The notes: generated by a model not told the origin, from the letters alone. A stretch of 64,000 bases of DNA from Acanthosepion pharaonis (GCA_903632075.3 CAHIKZ030002090.1:4267501-4331500); one strand, 5' to 3'. Shown: positions 1-11,502, counted from the stretch's first letter. Program-made: numbers and translations.

Positions 1-103
1 GTTGAATGTAGAATCTACTTGATAAGACACCAGAAGTGTTGAAACAAAATGGCTATGTTTGTAGTGATTTTATAACATATCCATGTGATAATTTTCGAAT
101 AAA

Positions 104-107
<4 letters not shown>

Positions 108-150
<43 letters not shown>
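108..150. repeat. (TA)n microsatellite
   Basis: Uninterrupted TA dinucleotides. The flanks to either side (1-107 and 151-520) are unique-looking AT-rich DNA in which I see no gene. Confidence 0.95.
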
Positions 151-152
<2 letters not shown>

Positions 153-521
153 TGTTGCAGAGCATGTAATAAATAGAAGGAATTGTGTTTTTGATTTTAG
201 TGCGGACCGTTTTTCGATTTTATCTAGGTCTCATTTCACCTAAAGATTCTAGAGTCCTTGTATATCAGATCCCGTGGGCCTTCCCTCTGTAAATAGAGGG
301 AATGCTTGCTGGGTCTGCATGTTAGTGGACTCTAGCTTCCTTGAAATTCATATTTTTTTCCATTCGTTATCATGATATTAATTAAATTGACACGCTTTTT
401 TATATCCCAGAAATAAACTTGATAAGGCTGGGACGAAACAGGTTGTTTTTTTTTAGATTTTAAAATGCCATATAAATGTTGCTTATTCCAAGCTATCGTT
501 AAATTTTTTTGTACCAAAAAT

Positions 522-524
<3 letters not shown>

Positions 525-584
<60 letters not shown>
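525..584. repeat. (TA)n microsatellite
   Basis: About 60 bp of pure TA. The stretch after it (585-950) holds no recognisable gene or repeat. Confidence 0.95.
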
Positions 585-585
<1 letters not shown>

Positions 586-956
586 ATTACACATGTACAT
601 ACATGCACACAAATGTTTTATGTATGTATACTGTATATGCACTGTATGTATATACTCTCACACAGCCTCACTAGAAAAAAAATAATTGCTAATAAGTCAT
701 TCTCCACTTAAAAATCAAAATGTCCGGCGTGCGCCCCAAGTTCGCACCATTGACCTCTATAGATAATAGATAAAGTGGTTAACAGTATAACAGGTAATAT
801 TCATGCATCGAAATTTTATCATTCATCCCTATTTCTGGCGGGTCGATGAGTTTCAAATGAATATTTGGTTCGGCTCTTGATGGGAAATGAGGACATTTGT
901 TTTAACGTGACATTGGCGTAATGTAAATATCAGCTAGACAGTTGAAAACAGAATGC

Positions 957-969
957 CACACACACACAT

Positions 970-994
<25 letters not shown>
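957..994. repeat. (CA)n microsatellite
   Basis: CA tract with one CATA interruption, running into a short TA stretch. Confidence 0.9.
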
Positions 995-1000
<6 letters not shown>

Positions 1001-1054
1001 GAAATAGAGACCGACAGACAGACAGAGAAATATATAGAGAGAAATGAACAGACT

Positions 1055-1075
1055 GAGATAGATAACGAGCAACCT

Positions 1076-1119
<44 letters not shown>

Positions 1120-1129
1120 GTGCAGTCTC

Positions 1130-1180
<51 letters not shown>

Positions 1181-1260
1181 GTGCAGTCTCAAATAGATAG
1201 ATAGATAATGTGAAGTCTCAAATATATAGATAGATAGATAGATAGATAATGCGCAGTCTC

Positions 1261-1315
<55 letters not shown>

Positions 1316-1325
1316 GTGCAGTCTC

Positions 1326-1376
<51 letters not shown>

Positions 1377-1386
1377 GTGCAGTCTC

Positions 1387-1453
<67 letters not shown>

Positions 1454-1465
1454 GTGCAGTCTCAA

Positions 1466-1508
<43 letters not shown>
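1055..1508. repeat. Compound (GATA)n array with a periodic interruption
   Basis: Long GATA/TAGA tetranucleotide array broken at least seven times by the same short word (GTGCAGTCTCA, or variants GTGAAGTCTCA and GCGCAGTCTCA) near 1120, 1180, 1209, 1249, 1316, 1376 and 1453. The array therefore has a higher-order unit of roughly 30-75 bp made of a GATA block plus the word. Translations rich in YLSI or LSIY are artefacts of the repeat. Confidence 0.92.
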
Positions 1509-1567
1509 TGAACGGAAAAACATAGATGTTATTAATTTTTGATTCAGCAGTTATTCTTTCATCCTCA

Positions 1568-2389
1568 ACAGGAACAACTTCTTGAGCAACAAACAGTACT
1601 GATTTCGATCTACCCAGTCCACTGCTGATATCCTAACTGCGATTACTCGCAGAATTAATATGGCACTTGAAAACAAATACATTCGCATCATATATTTGAA
1701 AGGCTTTTGACAAGCTGTAGCATAAATCGTTACTACCCAAATTCTCTAGCTTTGGAACCACTGGAAAGGTCTTCTCAGTTATAAAGTTCTTCCTAACGTG
1801 TAGGTCTCTGAATGTAGTCGTTAATGGCCAGTCCTCCGAGTTCCAGTCGATCAACGCGGTCGTCTCCCAAGGGCCAGTCCTCTTCCTACTCTACAAAAAT
1901 AATCTGCCTACGACAATACTCCGACGATTATTTGTAAAAAAAAAAAAAAAAAAAATACAACAAAAAACATGCTGATGAAAACAACGGTATATGGGTTCAC
2001 CTCCAAGACCGTCGATTGCCAGAGCTTGGAAGCTGATCTCTCTTCTCATCTAGATCTAACATCTCGCTGGGACGAAGGAAACAGTCTGTTCATATTAAAT
2101 GTCACAGAAAACAAACTATTGACCTTCCACACTTGACGAATCGGAGGCAACGCCTGTTGAGCATCTTTTGGGACTTAAACTCAGTCCTGACTTCCAGTAG
2201 AAATCGTACAAACGATCCATCGCTGAAGATACTTGAAAATGGTTGTTTTTCTGTACCGCTCCAGTAAGAACCTGGTTCTTCTTGCTATCCCTTACCGTTA
2301 CAAAATCGAGGTCAGTCTGAAAATGGAGTACTGAATAGGGATTTACTAGCTGACCTGGTAAACGGGTGTACTCGGAAACGAGTAACCAG

Positions 2390-2390
<1 letters not shown>
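1568..2390 (+). mobile_element. LINE reverse-transcriptase relic (CR1/Jockey-like)
   Basis: This is a decayed non-LTR retrotransposon polymerase, translated on the plus strand across several frames. From about 1603 it reads FRSTQSTADILTAITRRI, then an LKGFDKLWHKSLLPKFSSF block near 1700 (family form: ISKAFDKVWH), then a block like VPQGSVLGPTLFLLYINDLP, here written VSQGPV..FLLYKNNLP, near 1870-1905. A 19-bp poly-A tract near 1937-1955 sits just before the catalytic YADD box, which survives only as HADE. Downstream the thumb region (LEADLSSHLDLTSRWDEGNSL near 2030-2090) is legible. Stops and frameshifts make it a pseudogene. The 5' part and the C-terminus are absent, and the relic ends at a (TA)n tract. 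The exact clade is uncertain. Confidence 0.8.
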
Positions 2391-2477
<87 letters not shown>

Positions 2478-2565
2478 TTGTGTATGGAGATTTTAAAATT
2501 CGATGAACAAAAAAATTTGGGAATAAATGCCCCAAAAATGATAACAATATTCCTAATAAGATTGA

Positions 2566-2642
<77 letters not shown>
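2391..2642. repeat. (TA)n-(GT)n and (TA)n microsatellites
   Basis: TA (2391-2436) runs into GT (2437-2475), followed by about 95 bp of unique sequence and a second TA tract (2571-2642). Confidence 0.95.
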
Positions 2643-2646
<4 letters not shown>

Positions 2647-2691
2647 GGTATGTGTGGTGTGTCCCTAGAGAATACTTTTCCGATCTTTACA

Positions 2692-2768
2692 ATTTTAACC
2701 TCTCCAAGACTAGTGTTAACCATCTATATATATTTTAACCTCTTCAAGACTAGTATTAACCATATATA
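2692..2768. repeat. Short direct duplication
   Basis: Two tandem copies of about 36 bp sharing TTTTAACCTCT and CAAGACTAGT and ending in TTAACCAT. Each is followed by a small TA run. Confidence 0.85.
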
Positions 2769-3114
2769 TATATATATATATAAATTTCGCAGAATTAACC
2801 TATAGAAAAGTACAATTAAGGAAATTCGTGTTTAATCTTATAAAAACTTTTCCATTTAAAATAAATACCTTCCACCCTCTCCTGACCGCTACCTAGTGCA
2901 TATTGTCCGGCTGAAACATTGAAATCGATTAATTCTGTATAGTTTTTTTCGACAGGTTGATTGTTTAGCTTTCATAGTTAAATTCTATTTCCCGCCCCTC
3001 CTTCATTGTATAGACACGAACTCAGTTCACACCGGGGTTGATAAGACAGACGACCGATATATTTGTCTGCCGAGATAGCCGATTTCCCATATGAGGTAAT
3101 TTGGGATTTTATTG

Positions 3115-3117
<3 letters not shown>

Positions 3118-3155
<38 letters not shown>

Positions 3156-3157
3156 GT

Positions 3158-3210
<53 letters not shown>
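3118..3210. repeat. (ATT)n then (TA)n microsatellites
   Basis: Twelve or so ATT units followed directly by about 50 bp of TA. Confidence 0.95.
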
Positions 3211-3211
<1 letters not shown>

Positions 3212-3382
3212 TTTATTATTGAGTTTTTAATTCTTTTGTCATTTAATCTATCATTGATGCGTTCTTTCATTCATCAACGTTTTTCTTTTTATTCTTTCAT
3301 TCTTTTTTAAATAATTTCTTTTTGTTTCTTTCATCTTTTCTTTCTTTATCAATTTAACACTCTCCATTCCATCCATATATAT

Positions 3383-3581
3383 GGATGTGTGTGTGTGTGT
3401 GTATGTATTATGCCAATTTTTTTCGTCTCTCGCTCATTTATTTATTTTCTTTATTTTCCTTTTCTCCAATCCATTAAACCTTCTACTGCTCCTTTTACCT
3501 TCCTTCATTCTCTTTGGCGCTAAACTCTTCCTTTTTTCATTAATTTTATTTAAAATCTTTTTTTTATCTTCCTTCAGTCCC

Positions 3582-3634
<53 letters not shown>

Positions 3635-3639
3635 ATAAG

Positions 3640-3706
<67 letters not shown>

Positions 3707-3736
3707 CATCTTTATGTTATAAATTTTCTAAATAAA

Positions 3737-3788
<52 letters not shown>
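3383..3788. repeat. Cluster of GT, TA, CT and TA microsatellites
   Basis: GT near 3387-3410, TA 3584-3614, GT 3615-3634, CT 3640-3661, TA 3662-3705 and TA 3741-3787. Sequence between them is T-rich and non-coding. Confidence 0.9.
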
Positions 3789-3792
<4 letters not shown>

Positions 3793-3794
3793 AT

Positions 3795-4010
3795 TAATTG
3801 ATTTAAAATATGGTTTTTTTCGCTACACAGTTCTAACCATGTTTCAAAAATGGAAGCTAAAAGCCCTGAATTTAATTTTGTGATTAAATTAAAGACATTA
3901 GTTCCATTTCATCCTCAAGCGAATTTTGGAGTAACTTTTTAAAATTACTGGGTTTTAAATACACAGCTAAAACAAAATTCATGTTTCCAAGGTTACAGAT
4001 AAATCTATTT
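3795..4010 (-). repeat. Dispersed repeat, copy 1
   Basis: Homologous in opposite orientation to about 17,085-17,215. Shared words are TTTCATCCTCAAGCGAA, a GTTTCAAAAA block and a TCGCTACA block next to a (TA)n tract. It looks like the end of a larger dispersed element, possibly Penelope-like, but I see no coding part. Confidence 0.6.
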
Positions 4011-4157
4011 TTCTAGACAGGGGTGACTGGGTGTTCAATATGTCTATAATTTAATGTATCAGTTATTGCTACGTTTGGGTCGTGGGAAGGGATGTATTTT
4101 TCAATGAAATCTAACATCCGTTAGAACACCGGATTATATATCTTGTTTTTTTCTATA

Positions 4158-4222
<65 letters not shown>
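4158..4222. repeat. (TA)n microsatellite
   Basis: Sixty-five bases of TA. The following 4223-4770 is A-rich unique sequence without a recognisable gene. Confidence 0.95.
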
Positions 4223-4228
<6 letters not shown>

Positions 4229-4770
4229 AAACAAAAAGTAGAAAATATTTTAGAAACTGCAAATATTTAAAGTCACAAAATACGTATAATTCTATGGAAA
4301 CGTTGCAAAAATTGGCCAAAGAAGAAAAGAGTGAATAATACATATTCTTTGACTAACACGTAAGTAAAGAGAGGAAGAGATTTTTTGATTTTTTTTTTGA
4401 TAAAATTTTGAATGATTTAAAAGAATGGAAGATCAGCAGTACAGAAAGCGATCAACGCGTTTTGAGACTGTCAATGGAACCGATTCAAAAAGAAATGAAA
4501 TTCAGCGAGATTGTGACGACGTCAGTGTAAAGAAAGAGTTGAGAAAGAGGGAGAAAACTGATTGATGGAATGATGGAATGATTATGAATAGATTGTAGGA
4601 AGATTAAAAAACGATTTTAATTAAAATTAAAGAATAAAGGAAGAGTTTAGTAGCAAAGAGAACGAATCAAAATAAGGCGATTGACAGAAGTGGGTTTTAT
4701 GGATTGGAGAAAAGGGAAATAAAAAAGAAATAAATAAGCGGGAGACGAAAAATTTGCATAATACCCACAC

Positions 4771-4772
4771 AC

Positions 4773-4855
<83 letters not shown>

Positions 4856-4857
4856 TG
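4771..4857. repeat. (TA)n-(CA)n-(TA)n compound microsatellite
   Basis: TA 4771-4793, CA 4793-4810 and TA 4809-4852. Confidence 0.95.
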
Positions 4858-4899
4858 TATGTATATATAGGAGAATACAAATATTGATAGAATTTAGCA

Positions 4900-5066
4900 C
4901 GCTAGATGGGAAAAGGATGAAAGAAACAAAAAAGAAGGAGGTATAAAAAAAAGGAATGAAATGGTGAATGAAAAAGATAATGAAACAGCGGGAAGAATGA
5001 AAAGACGCATGAATGAAATGAAAGACAAAAGAATTAAAAACTGAATTAGAGAAAACGTAGTGGGGA

Positions 5067-5114
<48 letters not shown>

Positions 5115-5204
5115 CAGAGCAGAAAATGCAAAAAAGAAAACTGGCGAATCAAATAAAGTGAAAGAAATGTGAATAAAAAAAGAAAGAAAGAAAAAGAGAC
5201 GTGA

Positions 5205-5236
<32 letters not shown>

Positions 5237-5395
5237 AGCAGGAGACAAAGGCAAAAAAGAAGAAGGATGAATTAAAGAAACTGACAGAAAAGTGAAGAAA
5301 AAAGAAAGGAAGTCGTGTGTAAAGAAAGAAAGAAAAAAGAAGAAAGAAAGAAAGAACATATAAAAGGAAGAACGTAATTGAAAGAAGAAAAACTG
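4900..5395. repeat. GAAA-rich polypurine tract
   Basis: About 500 bp of nearly pure purine on the plus strand, with clean (GAAA)n runs at 5064-5116 and 5205-5236. The long minus-strand open frame rich in F, S and L is a by-product of this composition. Confidence 0.9.
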
Positions 5396-5521
5396 GAAAA
5401 AAGAAAGTCAGAGAATGTTGACGGTTATGAAAGAAAGAAACGACATAAAAATGCGAAATAATCAGAGAGAGTGAGTAGATGTGAGGGAAAAGAAATACAG
5501 ACGAGGGAGGTAGGCACTATG

Positions 5522-5748
5522 AGAGCGAGAGAGAGAGAGAGAGAGAGAGAATACGAAGAATGAAAGAAAAAAATAAATAAAAACGATTGCTATAAGCGTG
5601 TAAAATACTTATGTGTTTATAGTCAAAACGTCTTTTGTGAAATAGTAATAACATTAAAGCAATAGGAATATTTCCCAAGCAACTGATTGTGAAATGTACA
5701 AAAGACGTAGACAGTAAATAAAGCTTTTGAGAATATTACACACACACG

Positions 5749-5784
<36 letters not shown>

Positions 5785-5800
5785 GATATATATAGATAGA
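5522..5800. repeat. (GA)n and (CA)n with alternating CG core
   Basis: GA 5522-5552. CA 5738-5785 contains a short GCGCGCGC segment, an alternating purine-pyrimidine run of the kind that can adopt Z-DNA. Confidence 0.88.
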
Positions 5801-5958
5801 TAATGGACTGATAATTTGTAGATTTGTCAATAGAACATCAAGTATAAAGGGAAGCGCAATAGCTTAAGAGCCGCACCCTATCCAAGGGAGATAATTGCTA
5901 AGATTTCCAAGTTCTTTGTAAAATGTGGATAGCGACGCTTGATTGGCGTTTTTTTTTG

Positions 5959-5961
<3 letters not shown>

Positions 5962-6026
<65 letters not shown>
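5962..6026. repeat. (GT)n microsatellite
   Basis: Sixty-five bases of GT. The segment 6027-6200 is G+C-richer and non-repetitive, but I recognise no gene in it. Confidence 0.95.
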
Positions 6027-6029
<3 letters not shown>

Positions 6030-6200
6030 TTTTTGTTTTTTATCTGCTGCGTCGCCATTTTGAAGAATCTTTTGACGGCGTACAATAGCGTTGGCACTGA
6101 AAACACAAAACGACAAACGTTTACAGCGTGTATCGCGCCGAAAAAAACGCAACAAAATAACATGCAACTTCTCTTTAGCGAAAAGCCAGACTCTGATTAA

Positions 6201-6712
6201 ATCCAGTTAAGAGATTCATAAATAAACAGGAATGAAGTGTGCAAGACAGATAATGTCCACGAAAATGTGTACAATAATAACGTCTGCTTTGAGAATCGGT
6301 GAAGTCGAGTAATGTTCTATGAAAAGAAATAAAAAAAAAATATCTGGATTACTTCACGGGTCTCTCAGGGAGAAATAACCTAAAAGGAAACGAGAATAAT
6401 ATTTTGTTTAACTAGTCGACCTATGATTAAGGGGAATACATTTTTTTCTTTCTTCTTTCGTTGTATAAAATAAACTCGTTTTATTGTTTTATGTAGTCTA
6501 AAAAAATGTTTTTTTTATTATTTTTTTTACTAACTGGACCATATATAGATCTGTATACAAGTATATAGGTGTTCAGATGAACTTCATCGAGATTGGCACC
6601 TGTAACCAAGATTTATTTAAACAGAATATAAACGTTAATTCAATTTTCCTACTCGGTATTTTATTAGAAAAACGAAGAAATTTTCTTTTATGAAGAAATT
6701 ATATTTTGCTCC

Positions 6713-6713
<1 letters not shown>
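6201..6713. other. Unique AT-rich spacer
   Basis: No open frame of note, no repeat and no RNA-like fold that I can recognise. Confidence 0.6.

Positions 6714-6791
<78 letters not shown>
6714..6791. repeat. (TA)n microsatellite
   Basis: Seventy-eight bases of TA. From here to 7533 I see only AT-rich unique DNA. Confidence 0.95.
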
Positions 6792-6793
<2 letters not shown>

Positions 6794-7533
6794 ATCATAT
6801 AATGTTAATACGCAAACTCTTTATGATGTTTTGAAGAAAATACTGACGTAATTTTTTCTTTTCAAACGACCCGAAGTATTAATACATTTTTTTCTTTGCC
6901 AGAAAAAAAGCGTTACATTCGAAATACCATTATTGCAGGATTTTTTTAAAAACCTTCCCCTGTAGATCTTTTGTATATGAAATGAAAAAAAAAATTCTTA
7001 CTAAAATCTTAGAAGAATGAAAAACTTAAACAGATCTTTGAGAAATTTAACAGGTTTAAAAATTATTCATTCTTTCTGCCTTTGATTGAATCTGACATGT
7101 TTTTATTAAGCAATAATTATTTTAAGAATTGAGAAATATATCTATAATTATTACTTATTATAATTCCTTAACTTTATACAGTCATTATGTTATACCATAA
7201 TACCTATTCTATTGTAATAGACTCTCCCACAGATAATGTAGTAGTAGCAGTGGCCAGCTGGGCTCAGTGGTGTTGAGCGAGTCAGTCGATGTCGGACATT
7301 GAAGTATCAACCATCACAATTAGATTGCTGCGTCATTAACTCTTATTTCAAGTTCCTAACGTTTTGTACGTCGAACCTAATTTAGGACGACTTAGTGAAA
7401 TACAAGCCTCCACTGTGAAAACTACTCTACAACACATTAGTAGACATTTGATCTGAAATTTTAACTGTATAATCTCCAAACTTTGAGATTAATGGATAAG
7501 TTTTGGCTGGAGTAGATATACAAGAGATTATTA

Positions 7534-7925
7534 AGACATTTTTTATGTTTATACGTTCTTTTTACACATACAAATATTTAAGTAAATGCTCTGTTTATAA
7601 TAAACAGTATTAATAACATTTACCGACCTGAATGTCCGAGAAATTTTCATAGAAAATATGCGTCCTCCGACAGGAATTGAACCTGTATCCTATACGGAAC
7701 CGTCATATAACCTGACGTGCCTTAACCGATTGGGCCACAGAGAAGCTTTCGGTTAGCAAGGTTGATCTTACTGTTTTTAAACACAATTCTCCATGATTTT
7801 CTCACATTCATTCATATCTGTTCAATGCGTATCCAAATGTAAACAAATGACGTCATAAAAAGAACGTATAAACTTAAGAAAATGTCTTAAAATAATTGTC
7901 GGATTTTGTCCATTTCATAATGTAC
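7534..7925 (-). mobile_element. MITE with tRNA-like core, copy 1
   Basis: Terminal inverted repeats begin AAGACATTTTTTATG at about 7536 and end at about 7892 with the reverse complement. The outer word TCCATTTCATAATGT is kept only at the right end (to about 7925). The core (about 7655-7745) reads on the minus strand like a tRNA-derived SINE, with a B-box-like GGTTCAATTCC and an A-box-like region. A better-preserved copy lies at 53,389-53,788 in the opposite orientation. No protein is encoded. Mobility, if any, would have depended on outside enzymes. Confidence 0.75.
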
Positions 7926-8235
7926 ACGAGATTATGTTTAAAATCAAGTAATTATGCACAAAATAAATTATATTTTTTAACTTTAGTCTAAGGATTCATT
8001 CATGTAACTACGTAATGACTATTGTTTGATGTATTTAGAAATGTACAGCGCCCAGTTAGGCAATAGTCAGATAGGTTCTCCTTGAAGATAAGGGGATCGA
8101 AGGAAGATTAAAAAAAAAAAAGATTTTAAATAAAATTAATAAAAGAAGAGTTTAGCGCCAAAGAGAATAAAAGAAGGTAAAAGGAGCAGTAGAAGGTTTT
8201 ATGGATTGGAGAAAAGGAAAATAAATTGGCATAAT

Positions 8236-8237
<2 letters not shown>

Positions 8238-8279
<42 letters not shown>

Positions 8280-8302
8280 GCACGCACGCACGCACACACA
8301 CG
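8238..8302. repeat. (CA)n with GCAC units
   Basis: CA run followed by four GCAC units and more CA. Confidence 0.92.
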
Positions 8303-8397
8303 TTGAGGAATGAAAGGGCATATCAATGATAGATTGAATGACAAAAGAATTAAAACCTCAATAATAAAAGAAATAAACAGAGGAAACATAGGTAGGA

Positions 8398-9118
8398 TAA
8401 AAGAAAGAAAGAAAGAAAGAAAGAAAGAAGAGGTAAGTGGGAAGAAAGAAAGAAACAAACAAACAAACAAACAAACAAAAAAGAATTAGAAAAAAAGAAA
8501 AAAGAAAGACGAAACAAATGTGAAAAATAAAAAGCGGAAGAAGTCTGAGCTTTTATTGTCCTTTCTTCTCACTGACATTTCTCATTTACTTTCACTTTTA
8601 GTAACCCATTACATCTTAGTGAAATTATAGCCTTACCTGGGGTGAAATGATTGAACAAATAGAAAGTAAAAGAAGGCAAATGTAAAGAAAGAAAAAAGGA
8701 TGAAATACATTGTGAGAAATCGAAAGAAAGAAAGAAAATAGATATATAGTAGGAAAGAGGAGACATGCATGAGAAAAAAAAAACATGGGTGAAAAGAAAG
8801 AAAGAAAAAAGAATGAAAGAAAGAAAGGAGACGCGTGAAAAGAAAAAGAAGGAAAAGGAGACATGTGAAAAGAAAGAAGTTTGAAAAGAAAGAAAGAAAG
8901 AAAGAAAGGAGACGTGCAAAAAGAAAAAAGGAAAATGGCGACATGTGAAAAGAACGGCAACGTTTGAAAAGAAAGAAAGAAAGAAAGAAAGATGTGCGAA
9001 AGAAAAAAGAAAGAAAAATGGAGACATCTGAAAAGAAAGGAGACGTTTGAAAAGAAAGAAAGAAAGAAAGAAAGAAAGAAAAAGAAAGAAAGAAAGAAAG
9101 AATGAAAGAATGAAAACT
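8398..9118. repeat. GAAA and AAAC purine-rich tract
   Basis: (GAAA)n at 8402-8428, (AAAC)n at 8454-8478, and from 8660 to 9115 repeated blocks of AAAGAAAG separated by GGAGACRTG-like words, which gives a loose 30-60 bp higher-order repeat. Minus-strand F/S/L-rich frames over this region are composition artefacts. The short GGGGTGAAATG at 8639 matches the 3' end of the CR1/Jockey-like LINE copies elsewhere in this window. Confidence 0.88.
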
Positions 9119-9299
9119 AGCATTTGGGAGTTAAGTGTCAAAGACAGAAAGAAATTTCTTTCTTGGCAATTAATAAACTGCATAGATATCTCCTGCCAAG
9201 TTCGGTAGTGAGTGAGACTGGTAAATTTGTCTTCGCATTCTGGCATACAAATTATGAAAAGAGAAATTATTGTCTTACTCACTTCCTGTAAAAATGCTG

Positions 9300-9560
9300 C
9301 TTATAATGCATGTATTTAGTATGGTTGGCCGCCTATTTCCTCTAAGGTGTAAAGATAATCCCTACTGCAGTTGCCAGCTTAGGCACATTTGTGTTCTTCA
9401 ACACCCTGATAGACAACCTGTGGTTTACACTAAAAATATGCTGAGCGAACCCTAGTTAAAGTTTCTGGGAGAGGGCGCATAATTTGGCGTGATCATTAGT
9501 TTGAACAAGGCCAGTAGACTCATCACGAAGATTTCTGACATTTTACTTGCTTCAACGAGT
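9300..9560 (+). repeat. Dispersed repeat R2, copy 1
   Basis: Homologous to 32,735-32,960 (same strand) and 28,560-28,745 (opposite strand). Shared words include GCACATTTGTGTT, CCTGTGGTTTA and ATGCTGAGC. It looks like the body of a SINE. The short plus-strand frames inside it are not conserved between copies, so I do not call a protein. Confidence 0.75.
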
Positions 9561-10205
9561 TTCATCAACCCAATTTCATTCACAAGACTCTCAGCCACTT
9601 GCCAACTGTTCACACACGCCAGGACCATCTCCCCAGTCCGATATTATCGCGTTCACCTCCTTGATAACTCGACCCTGGTGTAATTCATTAAAACCAGAAT
9701 ATATGAATAATTTATAATGAAAGATTATGAGCAACAGCCCAAAGATAGTTCATAAGATCTGGTCGGTTTTCACGATCGTTAAACTATATTTTTAAGCCTT
9801 TCATCACGATCTTTTTTTTCCTTTTTGGACAAGACTCTCCTTTCATATTCGTTTTCTACGTGCTTCTGCTCTTTTTGAAACTCTCCAATAATGCGATAAA
9901 CACCGCATTGCCTACTAAATTTTCCCAAAAACTATGCCATATTCTGGTTTTATATTTTTTTTAATGAATTTTGAATGTTTCAAATGTATAAACACTATTT
10001 AAACGCCATTTTATAAATGTACAGAAATAAATGTATTTCCATTTTATTTTTTTCTCAATTTCCCCCAAAGACTATTTTGCGAGATTTTGATCTTTCAGGA
10101 TTTTAAATTTCGGGATTTTGATCTATCGGAATTTTGACACATATAGGATTTCAAATTTCAGGATTTCAACATTCGAGGTTTTGAAGATTCAGGATTATGA
10201 TCACC

Positions 10206-10207
<2 letters not shown>

Positions 10208-10264
<57 letters not shown>
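10208..10264. repeat. (TA)n microsatellite
   Basis: Fifty-seven bases of TA directly before the Penelope-like relic. The stretch 9561-10207 is unique AT-rich DNA. A short run near 10,080-10,200 repeats a motif around GGATTTTGA, GGATTTCAA and GGATTATGA. Confidence 0.95.
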
Positions 10265-10268
<4 letters not shown>

Positions 10269-10299
10269 CATAATAATTTGTTCACTAGCTCGGTTACTA

Positions 10300-10690
10300 A
10301 ATCTACTTTCAAAATCTAACACAACGCTAACTGTAGATGCCATAACATAATTTACCTCCTAGAATGCACGCTATGCCAGAAACTATATGTAGGAAAATCT
10401 GAATGGCCCTTTCACTAGCGAATTAATAATTATCACAATCGAATTAAGTAGGCTCATAGTGAAAGATTATTACCTGAAGAACAACATTCCCGCCTAGAAA
10501 AAGATGATTTTAAAAGCTGTGTAAAATTCACTATAATTGAAATAGAAAAGATAACTTTAGAAAAATACTAGAGGAACATGAAGACAAATGGATTTTGCGC
10601 CTCAAAACATTTCCTCCAGATGGGCTTAACCAAAATTTGACAACACAGACAGAATTAATATATAACCCCATAAGTCAACCTCTACCCACA
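10300..10690 (+). mobile_element. Penelope-like element, GIY-YIG endonuclease relic
   Basis: The plus strand from 10,356 reads LLECTLCQKLYVGKSEWPFH, a stop, then RINNYHNRIK. This matches the GIY-YIG endonuclease start of Penelope-like retroelements (consensus form YLLxCxxCxxxYVGxTxxPF). A basic stretch with one Cys (NANCRCHN) precedes it. After a degenerate segment, 10,570-10,640 reads EEHEDKWILRLKTFPPDGLN, which fits the end of the GIY-YIG domain (WIxxLxTxxPxGLN). The order and spacing of the two motifs support the call. The reverse transcriptase that normally lies upstream is missing, because the relic starts at a (TA)n tract. Stops and frameshifts make it inactive. The following repeat with a hammerhead-like motif is probably its 3' region. 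Confidence 0.8.
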
Positions 10691-10753
10691 TTTATCACCC
10701 ACACCAGACAGAAATGCTTGCAGCGTTGTTGAGGTCTCACACTTATACACACT

Positions 10754-10754
<1 letters not shown>

Positions 10755-10824
<70 letters not shown>
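10755..10824. repeat. (CA)n-(TA)n microsatellite
   Basis: CA 10,755-10,793 followed by TA to 10,824, between the GIY-YIG relic and its presumed 3' region. Confidence 0.95.
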
Positions 10825-10827
<3 letters not shown>

Positions 10828-11150
10828 ACACACACTTCCCACAAAATAAAAGATAACATAAACTTAACACACATCCCATTCCCAGCAACCAATAAAACTG
10901 TCAAAATGACCAAGAAGGGAATTCTGATAGTTAGGAATCTCCTATTCTCGATCTTAAAAACAACTTGAAAGAGTCCGTTTAACTAGCATAAGGGCTGACC
11001 AAAATTAACAAATGAAAGCTACAGATAAAGTTCACTTTCTTCAGAAACAGTCATACACTCCTGTACTTCACGGCTACTAACAAACAGGGATTTTTTTCTC
11101 CTGATGATGGCCATGCTGGCAGAAACTAGTCAAGGAACCTAATTGAAATA
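10825..11150 (+). mobile_element. Penelope-like 3' region, copy 1
   Basis: Homologous over about 320 bp to 60,700-61,025. Shared words include AAAGATAACA, CCAATAAA, CTGTCA, AATGAC, GTTCACTT and TTTTTTTCTCCTGATGATGG. It follows a GIY-YIG relic here, which ties this family to Penelope-like elements. Confidence 0.75.
11093..11138 (+). ncRNA. Hammerhead-ribozyme-like motif (degenerate)
   Basis: CUGAUGA at 11,101-11,107 and GAAAC at 11,122-11,126 bracket an imperfect stem II (GCCA with UGGC). A minimal stem III AC/GU leads to the cleavage triplet GUC. Stem I can form between UUUCU and AGGAA with a mismatch at its base. Self-cleaving hammerheads are known in the pseudo-LTRs of Penelope-like elements. 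Base-pairing here is weak, so activity is doubtful. Confidence 0.6.
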
Positions 11151-11243
11151 ATAAAACAAAAAAAAATATTAATATGCAAACCAGTATGTCTAAAAAGAAT
11201 TAATTGTTTAAAAAAATTTTATTTAAAAAAAAATTATTGTTCA

Positions 11244-11247
<4 letters not shown>

Positions 11248-11316
<69 letters not shown>

Positions 11317-11428
11317 AAAAATGACAATAGAAAACTGGTAATTGGACGAAACGCGTCAGCAAGTACCAGTTTTCCTATTGTCATTTTTATTCATAATATT
11401 GTCTTCTACCGATTAAATCGGAGAAATT

Positions 11429-11500
<72 letters not shown>
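11248..11500. mobile_element. Fold-back element between two (TA)n tracts
   Basis: TA 11,248-11,312, then an inverted repeat (about 11,319-11,344 with 11,364-11,390; arms contain AATGACAATAG and CTATTGTCATT) with GACGAAACGCGTC in the loop, then about 40 bp of spacer and TA 11,434-11,500. The same loop word and a related inverted repeat occur at 19,383-19,545. Confidence 0.8.

Positions 11501-11502
<2 letters not shown>

Noticed and set aside
1075..1508. A CRISPR-like array, because a short word recurs at intervals
   Set aside because: The intervals are GATA microsatellite rather than unique spacers, and the DNA is clearly eukaryotic.
4697..5359. A 220-codon minus-strand frame rich in F, S and L
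   Set aside because: It lies over the GAAA-rich purine tract and TA/CA microsatellites. It is composition, not a gene.
5864..6200. Open frames around the (GT)n tract as a small protein
   Set aside because: Half of each frame is the dinucleotide repeat and the rest has no recognisable motif.
7650..7750. A genuine tRNA gene
   Set aside because: B-box and A-box regions are recognisable but the cloverleaf is not complete, and the same core recurs inside MITE ends elsewhere.
8569..9282. A 237-codon minus-strand frame
   Set aside because: Translation of GAAA repeats. The recurring S/F strings follow the 4-bp repeat.
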